Assembly (NCBI GenBank): GCA_051879215.1
Contig: JBJELP010000062.1
Span: 1-16,067 of the forward strand
DNA: 16,067 nucleotides
Reading direction: 5' to 3'
Origin: TWA4 sp051879215
GTDB taxonomy: Bacteria; Bacillota; Clostridia; Lachnospirales; Lachnospiraceae
Part shown: positions 7,733 through 14,650 of the stretch, piece after piece
Layout of the letters: each line of letters begins with the position of its first letter
Numbering within the stretch: the first letter of the stretch is position 1
Translations under genes and position numbers: made by a program
Notes under the pieces: generated by a model
Databases searched by the model: none
Told to the model about the DNA's origin: nothing
Seen by the model: the letters and a program-made list of their open reading frames with translations, nothing else

Positions 7733-8458
7733 ATGAGTTTATTTACAAAAAAGAAAAAGGGAAAAAAAGCTGCACTGGAAACTTTTGATGACAATCTTCT
7801 GACAGATAAAACACCCTTTGCAGTGCAGGAAGCCTATAGGATGGTCAGAACCAACATCATGTTTTCTGTTCCCGGTGACGGCTGTAAAAAAATTATTGTA
7901 ACCAGCGGCACGCAGGGCGAAGCCAAAAGTACGACTTCCATTAACATTGCCATTTCCTTTGCACAGAATCATGCAAAGGTACTTCTGATGGACTGCGATC
8001 TGCGGCTTCCTACAATTGCATCCAAACTGGGCAATCTGAAAGAACAGGGACTCAGCAACCTGCTGGCAGGTATGTGTTCCCTGGATGAAGTAATCCAGCA
8101 TACACCCTTTGATGTGGATATCATCACAGCCGGAGAAATCCCTCCCAATCCAACCGAGCTCCTCGGATCGGATGCCATGGGAAACCTTCTGGAACAGCTG
8201 GGAGAAAAGTATGATTATATCATTCTGGATACACCACCTGCCTGTGTTGTTACAGATGCCGCAGTTCTGACGAAGTTCTGTTCCGGTGTCATCCTGGTGG
8301 CCAGACAGAATCTGGCCCAGAAAGAACAGATTAACGAAGCCATACATAAACTGGAGTTTGCAAAAGCCAGAATTCTGGGATTCGTATTCACCGGTGTGGA
8401 AAACGAAAAGTATGGAAGTTATCGCAAAAAGTCGGGTTATAGTTATGAGCATCATTGA
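7733..8458 (+). CDS. cpsD: CpsD/CapB-type tyrosine-protein kinase
   Basis: A 241-residue bacterial tyrosine kinase. I start it at the ATG at 7733, behind GGAGG (7716-7720); the frame is open to an ATG at 7676, but that would overlap cpsC by 29 bases and adds a non-family N-terminus. Residues 58-67 are the Walker A motif (SGTQGEAKST, catalytic K65), 84-90 the Walker A' (LLMDCDL) and 163-168 the Walker B (IILDTP). Residues 34-41 (AYRMVRTN) match the EX2RX2R-like oligomerisation region. The C-terminus carries the autophosphorylation cluster with Y227, Y230, Y236 and Y238. The protein is cytoplasmic and works with the CpsC-like activator: autophosphorylation cycles control polysaccharide polymerisation and export. 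The third glycine of the usual GEGKST is alanine here, which should still bind ATP. Its end overlaps the phosphatase gene by 14 bases. Confidence 0.95.
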   Translation: MSLFTKKKKGKKAALETFDDNLLTDKTPFAVQEAYRMVRTNIMFSVPGDGCKKIIVTSGTQGEAKSTTSINIAISFAQNHAKVLLMDCDLRLPTIASKLGNLKEQGLSNLLAGMCSLDEVIQHTPFDVDIITAGEIPPNPTELLGSDAMGNLLEQLGEKYDYIILDTPPACVVTDAAVLTKFCSGVILVARQNLAQKEQINEAIHKLEFAKARILGFVFTGVENEKYGSYRKKSGYSYEHH

Positions 8459-9143
8459 TTTTCACTCCCACTTTCTTCCTGACATAGATGATGGAAGTAA
8501 AAACATGGAAATGACGGAAAATATGCTGAGGATTTCAGCATCGCAGGGAATCGACATCATGGTTGCCACCCCCCATTTTTATGGCGTCAGTATGACAATC
8601 GAGAAATTTCTTGCGGATAGATTGACGGCTTTGCATAAAACGGAAGAGATTGCAGCAGACCTTGGAATCAGAATCATATCCGGATCAGAAACAGCATTCT
8701 TCCCGGGAATCAGCAGAGCAGAAGGAATTGAGAAACTTTGCATCGGCGATACAAAACTGCTGCTTCTGGAAATGCCTTTCCGTCCATGGACCGAAAAGGA
8801 TGTGATGGAAGTGGGACATCTGATCCGAAGGGGAATCAGACCGGTTATTGCACATCTGGAACGATTCTATCAATATCAGACCGACAAGGGGATCATTCCT
8901 GCAGTACTTGATATGCCTGTCTATGTCCAGTTGAATGCGGCATGCCTGCTTCACTGGAATTCCAGACGTCTCCCAATAAAGCTTTTTAAAAGCGGACAGG
9001 CTCATCTGCTGGGTTCTGACAGTCATAATATCACTTCGAGACCTCAGAACCTGGCCGATGGACGTAATGTCCTGAAGAAAAAACTGGGAAGTGCTTTTCT
9101 TGAGGAAATGGACCGGTTGGGAAACTCATTATTAGAGGGGTAA
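8445..9143 (+). CDS. cpsB: CpsB/YwqE-type PHP-domain tyrosine-protein phosphatase
   Basis: A 232-residue manganese-dependent phosphatase of the PHP fold that removes phosphate from the CpsD tyrosine cluster. I chose the ATG at 8445 because the family begins with (M)IDFHSH; the open frame upstream to 8286 lies inside the kinase gene and has no family similarity. Metal ligands seen: H7 and H9 (DFHSHFLPDIDDG), H44 (ATPH), E82 (GSE), E109 (LLLLEM), H137 (IAHLER), D192 and H194 (GSDSHN). The order matches CpsB of streptococci. There is no good ribosome site; the start lies inside the last codons of cpsD, so translation is probably coupled to the kinase. A gene order of activator, kinase, phosphatase differs from the streptococcal order, where the phosphatase comes first. 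Confidence 0.94.
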   Translation: MSIIDFHSHFLPDIDDGSKNMEMTENMLRISASQGIDIMVATPHFYGVSMTIEKFLADRLTALHKTEEIAADLGIRIISGSETAFFPGISRAEGIEKLCIGDTKLLLLEMPFRPWTEKDVMEVGHLIRRGIRPVIAHLERFYQYQTDKGIIPAVLDMPVYVQLNAACLLHWNSRRLPIKLFKSGQAHLLGSDSHNITSRPQNLADGRNVLKKKLGSAFLEEMDRLGNSLLEG

Positions 9144-9147
9144 TGCA

Positions 9148-10056
9148 ATGAAAAAATTTTTAAACGTGATGGCAGTGTTACTGATTCCGGTCATTTTATT
9201 CGGAATGGCAACATTGCATTTGTACAGAAAAAGTGAAGAACAAAGTAAGGAAGCGTCTTTAAAAAGAGATCAGGTTCTGATTTGGAATCTGGAAGCGGAA
9301 AAAGACAAACTGAATGCAGCACTGCAGAAAGTTCAGGCCGGCGAAGTGGAAGCAGAGCCTGAAAAGGGAACCGTTCTCTGTGTCATTGATCCCACCCAGA
9401 CTTTCTTTGATGAAACATACCGATTCATCCTGGATCAGGAGATAAAAGGCGTAATGATTCTGAGAAATGGCGATAAACCGGGAAAAGGGAACCGGATATC
9501 TTTGGAATCCTTTACCAAACTGCTGGAAGCAGGATGGAGCTATGGTATTTCGGTCACCGAGTATGATGGAAGCGGGCCGGAGAACTGGAAAAAAGCAGTA
9601 GACGCTTATACGGATACCCTGGAAGAAACCATCGGAACAGCACCGAAATCCTATTGTTTTATGAATCGATATACGCAGGATTATCTGGATATTCTGAAAG
9701 AAAGAGGCATGAATACCGTCCTGGTGCACGATTCCTATCGAGATGCAGAGATGAATTATATTACCATGGTTCCTTATACGGAAGAAAATCTGGAAACCGC
9801 ATTGAATGAATCCGGCACAGAAACCGGACTTGAGGTGTGGGCAGAAGACTCAATCGATGCCAACACAGATGCCGTTTATGACATGTATAAGATGTTAAGT
9901 ATTCTGAAAAACACCAATGTGAACTGGAAGAAAGTTGATATTACGGACAGTCTGGATAATCAGGATAATGAGGATTCCGAGCAGCTGTCTTCTGAAGAAC
10001 AGATCCGAAAAAGACTCAATGAAATCGATATAAAACTGGACAAGCTGAGATATTAG
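9148..10056 (+). CDS. Membrane-anchored protein with a degenerate NodB-like (polysaccharide deacetylase) domain
   Basis: A 302-residue protein I cannot name. Residues 5-25 are one membrane anchor, 27-64 a predicted coiled coil (KSEEQSKEASLKRD and on), and 75-265 read like a NodB homology domain. VLCVIDPTQTFFDETYRFIL stands where deacetylases have the TFDDG strand and following helix. ISLESFTKLLEAGWSYGISV stands where they have the ls.eelkeL...G.eigsHs segment, and IGTAPKSYCFMNRYTQDYLD matches the G..P..f..P.G.y region, followed by ILKERGMNTVLVHD. The catalytic pieces are missing: no Asp-Asp pair and no HxxxH zinc motif. The end (283-300) is again a charged helix. It sits 4 bases after cpsB with AGAGGGG as its ribosome site, so it belongs to the polysaccharide operon. 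A structural or polymer-binding role outside the membrane is my inference; fold assignment is tentative. Confidence 0.65.
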   Translation: MKKFLNVMAVLLIPVILFGMATLHLYRKSEEQSKEASLKRDQVLIWNLEAEKDKLNAALQKVQAGEVEAEPEKGTVLCVIDPTQTFFDETYRFILDQEIKGVMILRNGDKPGKGNRISLESFTKLLEAGWSYGISVTEYDGSGPENWKKAVDAYTDTLEETIGTAPKSYCFMNRYTQDYLDILKERGMNTVLVHDSYRDAEMNYITMVPYTEENLETALNESGTETGLEVWAEDSIDANTDAVYDMYKMLSILKNTNVNWKKVDITDSLDNQDNEDSEQLSSEEQIRKRLNEIDIKLDKLRY

Positions 10057-10114
10057 TTCATGCCAGAAAAACGGCGAAGGATACGAAGATTCACATAAAA
10101 GAGGAACTATTCAA

Positions 10115-12118
10115 ATGAATAATAAGGGACAGAACCCCATAAAAGGAATAAAATTATCGCTGACATTTTATGATCTTGTGATTTTTGCAGCGGCAGACCT
10201 GTTGCTTTTTGTATTTTACAAAGGAGCAGGTGAGTTGACCCCGTTCGGTGTGATTCAACAATCTGTTCTGGCACTGATCTCGATTTTCTCATTCCGTTTT
10301 ATCGGAAAGATATACAAGCAGATCTGGCGTTACGGTGGAATTCAATGCTACATAAAACTGCTTATTTCCGACGTAATGTCTTTTCTGTTCTACTTTCTGC
10401 TTGAGATGGCACTGCCGGTTCAGAAGATCGCTTTTGCAAAACTTCTGGCGTTTTGCTGCATGAACACATTGGGTTCCCTGGCGATTCGCATGCTGTATCG
10501 ATATTGCTACAAATGCGGAAGTCAGGATACAAAGATCGGTGTGGTACTGAGATGGCTGCTGAAAGTATTTTCCGGTGGAAAGGTGCAGACCGAACCAGAT
10601 CCGGACAGCCAGAAAATCAAGATTGCCATCATTGGTGCAGGTGCTGTCGGAGTTGGACTGGCAGAAGATCTGCTGGGAAACCAGAAAGCACAGTATGTTG
10701 CACGATGCTTCATTGACAGTGATCCGAGGAAAATCGGAAGAGATATCCATGGAATCTCGGTCATCAGTGAAGATGATGCAAGTCTGGATGAACTGAAAAA
10801 ACATCATATTCAGGAAGTGGTTTTTGCAGTTCCGAATATGGAGAGTTCAAGAAAGCTTGAACTATACGATTATTATCAGAAAGCCGGATTCCGGATTAAA
10901 GTTTTTGATTATCCGTCAATGGATATTCCGGGAAAGAAAAGACAGCTTCGGGAGTTTGAAATATCTGACCTTCTGATGAGAAAGCAAAAAGAAATCATTA
11001 ACGATCGGACCAGAGAGTATTACAAAGGGAAGAAAATCCTGATTACAGGTGGCGGCGGTTCCATTGGATCGGAATTGTGCAGACAGCTGGCCAGGATGGA
11101 ACCGAAGCAATTAATTGTTCTCGATATCTATGAGAACTGTGCCTACGATCTGCAGCAGGGACTGAAATTCGCCTATAAAGGCAATATTGATATCCAGGTT
11201 GAGATTGTAAGTATCAGGGATAAGAAAGCATTAAGCAGAGTATTCAGAGAATACAGACCGGAAATCTGTATCAATGCAGCAGCACACAAACATGTGCCTC
11301 TTATGGAAAAGAACTGCATTGAAGCAGTTGAGAATAATGTGTTTGGAACACTCAATGTAATCCAGTGCTGCGAAGAGTATGGCTGCAGCAGATTCATGAT
11401 GGTGAGTACTGACAAAGCGGTTAATCCCACTAATGTTATGGGAGCCACAAAGCGTATGTGTGAAATGATCATGCAGGCATACAGTACACGGGGAATCGTG
11501 AAATGCAGCGCGACCCGATTCGGCAATGTATTGGGATCGGCGGGATCTGTTGTTCCCCTTTTTAAACGACAGATTCAGGCCGGCGGCCCGGTGACAGTCA
11601 CCGATAAGAGAATCATCCGCTATTTCATGACCATTCCGGAGGCGAGCCAGCTTGTGTTAACAAGCGGTGCCATGGCCGAGAATGGACAGCTCTTTGTACT
11701 CGATATGGGTAAGCCGGTTAAGATATATGATCTGGCAGCCAACATGATCGCAATGAGCGGTATGCATGATATCGAGATCATCGAAACCGGACTGCGGCCC
11801 GGTGAGAAGTTATATGAAGAACTTCTGGTAAAAACGGAAGAACTGGAAAAGACCGACAACGACATGATTTTCATCGAAAAGGAAGAAGCTATTTCCCTGG
11901 ATGAGCTTCAAACAAAGCTCAGAGCATTGCGAAAAGCATGTGATATGGATGAGGATGATGCGGTAAGGGAAGCATTGCGAAAAGCTGTACCCACATTCAG
12001 AAGACCAGAAGAGGTGAATGAAGAAGCACGTGAAGTTGTGGAAATGATAGATGAACACAGCAAGCCATGCATGGTAAACGGTACAGAAACCGAGAAAAAA
12101 ATAGCGATGGCTTTGTAA
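10115..12118 (+). CDS. Membrane-bound UDP-sugar 4,6-dehydratase (CapD/PglF/WbpM type)
   Basis: A 667-residue nucleotide-sugar dehydratase. Residues 15-130 hold four membrane helices; 168-290 form a first Rossmann domain (AIIGAGAVGVGL, glycines 174-180) without catalytic site; 305-600 are a short-chain dehydrogenase domain binding NAD (ITGGGGSIGSEL, 310-321). The active site reads STDKAVNPTNVMGATKR, with T432, D433 and K434 followed by M442 and K446. A methionine in place of the usual tyrosine marks the PglF/WbpM group, which converts UDP-GlcNAc to UDP-2-acetamido-2,6-dideoxy-4-keto sugar. The tail (about 600-667) is charged. The ribosome site AGAGGA lies before the ATG, and 58 bases separate it from the preceding gene. 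The product is the natural substrate of the aminotransferase at 12476. Exact stereochemistry (4,6 versus 4,6 with C5 inversion) is not decided here. Confidence 0.95.
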   Translation: MNNKGQNPIKGIKLSLTFYDLVIFAAADLLLFVFYKGAGELTPFGVIQQSVLALISIFSFRFIGKIYKQIWRYGGIQCYIKLLISDVMSFLFYFLLEMALPVQKIAFAKLLAFCCMNTLGSLAIRMLYRYCYKCGSQDTKIGVVLRWLLKVFSGGKVQTEPDPDSQKIKIAIIGAGAVGVGLAEDLLGNQKAQYVARCFIDSDPRKIGRDIHGISVISEDDASLDELKKHHIQEVVFAVPNMESSRKLELYDYYQKAGFRIKVFDYPSMDIPGKKRQLREFEISDLLMRKQKEIINDRTREYYKGKKILITGGGGSIGSELCRQLARMEPKQLIVLDIYENCAYDLQQGLKFAYKGNIDIQVEIVSIRDKKALSRVFREYRPEICINAAAHKHVPLMEKNCIEAVENNVFGTLNVIQCCEEYGCSRFMMVSTDKAVNPTNVMGATKRMCEMIMQAYSTRGIVKCSATRFGNVLGSAGSVVPLFKRQIQAGGPVTVTDKRIIRYFMTIPEASQLVLTSGAMAENGQLFVLDMGKPVKIYDLAANMIAMSGMHDIEIIETGLRPGEKLYEELLVKTEELEKTDNDMIFIEKEEAISLDELQTKLRALRKACDMDEDDAVREALRKAVPTFRRPEEVNEEAREVVEMIDEHSKPCMVNGTETEKKIAMAL

Positions 12119-12176
12119 TTCTATAATTGGGACAAACAGCAGGAAACCAATATGAATAAGAGCTTTGCTGCTTAGG

Positions 12177-12220
12177 CCATTCTTCTTTTTAGGTAGAGGG
12201 AAAAGCAAAAAGAAGGATGG
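12177..12220 (+). other. 14-bp hairpin in the intra-operon leader
   Basis: CCATTCTTCTTTTT (12177-12190) pairs with AAAAAGAAGGATGG (12207-12220) over 14 positions with one G-U wobble, loop 16 bases. It begins two bases after the stop of the possible 7-codon leader frame and ends five bases before the terminator hairpin. Confidence 0.75.
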
Positions 12221-12224
12221 ACTT

Positions 12225-12262
12225 AAGCCTGGAGGGGCCCCACCCACAGGCTTTTGTTATGT
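12225..12262 (+). terminator. Terminator-like hairpin between dehydratase and aminotransferase genes
   Basis: AAGCCTG (12225-12231) pairs with CAGGCTT (12247-12253), extended inside by GGG/CCC (12234-12236 and 12243-12245). The sequence then continues CTTTTGTTATGTTTTG, a T-rich but interrupted tract. It looks like an intrinsic terminator of moderate strength placed inside the operon. Confidence 0.6.
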
Positions 12263-12312
12263 TTTGTGGAAATGAAAAGGAAAATCAAAATACGATTTTA
12301 TATAGATAAGAA

Positions 12313-12329
12313 AGCGGAGAGCGTCCGCT
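12313..12329 (+). other. Short GC-rich hairpin in the leader
   Basis: AGCGGA (12313-12318) and TCCGCT (12324-12329) form a perfect 6-bp stem with the loop GAGCG. It lies downstream of the terminator-like hairpin, with no T-run after it. It might be a protein- or polymerase-recognised RNA element, or chance. Confidence 0.5.
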
Positions 12330-12475
12330 GAGAGTTGAAAAAAGTTACATTATATGTGGGGGAGAGAAGATAATGTGGAGCAGAACGGGGAGACCTGGGA
12401 GATAAACACAGATGATGTGTAAAACACAAAGTAATTAACAGCCGAAAAGCTGGGGAAATATTAGGAGAAATCACT

Positions 12476-13726
12476 ATGGCAAACAATGTTGAAAATGTTA
12501 ATAAGAGAGTTATTCCATTCAGTCCGCCTGATATCTCTGAACTTGAAATAGAAGAGGTTGCAGAGGCGTTAAGATCAGGATGGATTACCACAGGACCAAG
12601 AACAAAAGAATTAGAGAGAAGGCTGTCTGAGTATTGTCATACTTCAAAAGTTGTTTGCCTGAATTCAGCTACTGCAGCCGAGGAATTGAATTTTAGAATT
12701 TGCGGTATTGGAGAAGGGGATGAAGTAATAGTACCAGCTTATACATATACAGCAAGTGCATCAGCTGCAATCCATTGTGGAGCGAAGGTTGTTTTTATAG
12801 ATTCTCAGGTAGATAACGTTGAGATGGATTACAATAAGGTTGCGGAAGCAATCTCTGAAAAGACAAAAGCTGTGGTTGCTGTAGACCTTGGTGGTATTAT
12901 CTGTGACTATGACAAACTATTTGCTGCCGTTGAAAGTAAGAAGGAACTGTTCAGAGCCAAGGAAGGTAATTCTCTGGGTGCTAGAATCCAGCAGGCAAAA
13001 GGAAGAGTTCTTGTTTTTGCTGATGGAGCACACAGCTTAGGTGCAAGTAGAAAAGGAAAGATGTCTGGTGAAATTGCAGACTTCACGGATTTCTCTTTCC
13101 ATGCAGTAAAGAATTTTACCACTGCAGAAGGTGGAGCTTCTACGTGGTGTGATATCCCCGGTATCGACAATGAAGAAATCTACCATCAGTATCAGCTCTA
13201 TTCCCTCCATGGTCAGAGTAAGGACGCTCTTGCCAAGACACAGGTTGGTGCTTGGGAGTACGACATTGCAGGACCTTGGTACAAGTGTAACATGACAGAT
13301 ATCATGGCAGCGATAGGTTTGAGACAGCTGGATAGATATCCAGGACTGCTGGCAAGGAGAAAAGAGATAATTTCTCGTTACGACGAGATGTGTGATGAGT
13401 TGGGTGTTAAGCATCTCGTCCACAGTGGCGAGAATTTCCAAAGTTCTAACCATCTTTACCTCACTAGAATCCCCGGTGTGGGAGATAAGGAGAGAAGAGA
13501 GATCATTGTGAGATTAGCGGAAAGAGGAGTGAACTGCAATGTCCACTACAAGCCTCTCCCGATGATGACTGCATATAAAGTTTTGGGATGGGATATTAAG
13601 GATTTTCCGAATGCTTTTGATTACTACTGCAACCTCATCACATTACCCCTTCACACGTTACTTACCGATGAAGATGTGGAGTATGTGATTGAGAACTTTA
13701 GAGAGGTTGTTGGGGAGTATTTGTAA
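12476..13726 (+). CDS. DegT/DnrJ/EryC1/StrS-family sugar aminotransferase (PLP dependent)
   Basis: A 416-residue PLP enzyme that transfers an amino group to a keto-sugar nucleotide. Seen: RSGWITTGPRTKELE (33-47), the phosphate-binding NSATAAEEL (63-71), VPAYTYTASASA (86-97), the cofactor aspartate in FADGAHSLGA (D183, H186) and the Schiff-base lysine in FSFHAVKNFTTAEGG (K212). Between 137 and 178 there is an extra charged segment (KKELFRAKEGNS) compared with the usual family spacing; related enzymes in gut Clostridia may share it. The ribosome site AGGAGA is 7 bases before the ATG. With the dehydratase upstream it should make a UDP-4-amino-4,6-dideoxy sugar, as PglF and PglE do. No N-acetyltransferase is in the window, so acetylation would need a gene farther on. 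From here the genes use AGA/AGG for arginine far more than the operon front. Confidence 0.95.
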   Translation: MANNVENVNKRVIPFSPPDISELEIEEVAEALRSGWITTGPRTKELERRLSEYCHTSKVVCLNSATAAEELNFRICGIGEGDEVIVPAYTYTASASAAIHCGAKVVFIDSQVDNVEMDYNKVAEAISEKTKAVVAVDLGGIICDYDKLFAAVESKKELFRAKEGNSLGARIQQAKGRVLVFADGAHSLGASRKGKMSGEIADFTDFSFHAVKNFTTAEGGASTWCDIPGIDNEEIYHQYQLYSLHGQSKDALAKTQVGAWEYDIAGPWYKCNMTDIMAAIGLRQLDRYPGLLARRKEIISRYDEMCDELGVKHLVHSGENFQSSNHLYLTRIPGVGDKERREIIVRLAERGVNCNVHYKPLPMMTAYKVLGWDIKDFPNAFDYYCNLITLPLHTLLTDEDVEYVIENFREVVGEYL

Positions 13727-13756
13727 GTTTGTTTTTGCCGTTCTTTTTGATTTTGG

Positions 13757-14125
13757 ATGTTAAGTAAGAAGAAAGATTACATTTTCTGTTTTTTATTTAG
13801 AGCATACATAGCAGCGGTTTTATGGATCACGCTGTTTTCAAGATTGGGAGCAGAGAGAAGAAACTTCCTCTTACCATTCCACTCCTATGTGGAGATATGC
13901 AAGGGTGAATGGAGACCCCTACTTGAGAACATAGGGAACGTGATCCTGTTCATACCACTTGGAGTGGCACTTGGTGCTGTGGGGAAGTGGGATGTGAAGA
14001 ATGCTGGCTTCCTTGCTTCTCTTACTATTGAAGTCCTTCAGTTCAGCTTCGCTTTAGGAACATTTGAATGTGATGACCTCATCCACAACACGCTTGGTGC
14101 TGTAATTGGCGCATGGTGTGTTTAG
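13757..14125 (+). CDS. VanZ-like membrane protein
   Basis: A 122-residue hydrophobic protein of the VanZ-like family. The core features are present: TLFSR after helix 1 (residues 9-29), LPFHSYVEICKGE (39-51), LLENIGNVILFIPLGVALGA (55-74) and IEVLQFSFALGTFECDDLIH (91-110) followed by NTLGAVIGAW. The family is named after a teicoplanin-resistance accessory protein, but such proteins are frequent in polysaccharide and wall gene clusters and their biochemical function is unknown. The hydrophilic loop between helices 2 and 3 (GKWDVKN) is short and the C-terminus stops right after the last helix, so the protein is at the small end of the family. The ATG has no clear ribosome site, 30 bases after the aminotransferase stop. 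It may be poorly translated or use coupling. Confidence 0.8.
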   Translation: MLSKKKDYIFCFLFRAYIAAVLWITLFSRLGAERRNFLLPFHSYVEICKGEWRPLLENIGNVILFIPLGVALGAVGKWDVKNAGFLASLTIEVLQFSFALGTFECDDLIHNTLGAVIGAWCV

Positions 14126-14152
14126 AAGATAGGTGGGGAGTGCTGGTTAGAG

Positions 14153-14629
14153 TTGAAAACCGGAATGAGGAAAGTAGTCCTGCTCTCCATGGTTTTATGT
14201 ACTGCGGTTCCATTCTCCCATAGAGAAGTGCAATACTAGAAGATGGAGAGGTACGCTGCATATCACAACCGTGAAGATGGGGCAAAGAATCTACTAGTTA
14301 TGAACGGCAAAAATGGATTTGCCTGGGATATGGATGTGCATGTAGAGTGTTTAAACGACGGCAGTATTCATATTAAGGGCGCATCCGATAGAAGGTCTTG
14401 GTGGAGAATTGGGAAAATAACCCTAGAGCCTGGTGTGTATTCGTTTTCTGGTCTATCTGGCGTTGAGAAAAACACTGTGGGATCAGAAATAGAGACGGAT
14501 AATCACAGATTTGCATCGGATGTTGGACCGGTTGATGTGGTTGAGTTCACCTTAGAAGAAACCACAAAATTGATTGTTTATGTGAGTGTATATGACGGTT
14601 GTGACTGCGATGTGGTGGCCAACCAGTGA
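14153..14629 (+). pseudogene. Small secreted protein split by an in-frame amber codon
   Basis: A frame opens at TTG 14153 (behind GGTGGGGAG) or ATG 14165 and codes a typical export signal, MRKVVLLSMVLCTAVPF, then SHREVQY. A TAG follows at 14237-14239, after which the same frame continues KMERYAAYHNREDGAKN to the stop at 14629. The part behind the stop (from ATG 14243, 128 residues) has no ribosome site of its own, and alone would be cytoplasmic, although its content looks extracellular: beta-rich, DGSIHIKGASDRRSWWRIGK, ITLEPGVYSFSGLSG, a pattern resembling carbohydrate-binding or adhesion beta-sandwiches. I recognise no family. CAG (Gln) to TAG by one transition is the simplest history. TAG is the normal stop of several genes here (786, 2826, 5210, 10056), so general recoding is unlikely. 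The split could also be a sequencing error. Confidence 0.6.
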
Positions 14630-14650
14630 TTTATAAAGAGGGGTAATTTG

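Larger units (their letters stand above)
12119..12475 (+). other. Untranslated 357-base leader with stacked RNA hairpins inside the polysaccharide operon
   Basis: No gene longer than a few codons is supportable here. In order it holds: a possible 7-codon open frame MNKSFAA (12152-12175) behind AGGAAA; a 14-bp hairpin (12177-12220); a terminator-like hairpin (12225-12253) with a following T-rich run; a 6-bp GC hairpin (12313-12329); and a weak CAGC/GCTG stem (12439-12452) just before the ribosome site of the aminotransferase gene. A TATAAT at 12122-12127 has no -35 partner. I see no convincing promoter for the downstream genes, so they probably depend on read-through from the front of the operon. 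Confidence 0.6.

Noticed and set aside
8286..8444. Upstream extension of the CpsB phosphatase
   Set aside because: These 53 residues lie in the kinase gene in another frame; CpsB proteins start at the IDFHSH motif.
7739..8455. 238-codon open frame on the minus strand
   Set aside because: Antisense shadow of the tyrosine kinase gene, with cysteine- and phenylalanine-rich translation and no start signals.
13757..14629. One long protein with TAG read as an amino acid (frame open except for TAG at 14123 and 14237)
   Set aside because: The VanZ-like protein ends naturally near the first TAG, a signal peptide begins after it, and TAG ends several ordinary genes in this window. Only the second TAG looks abnormal.
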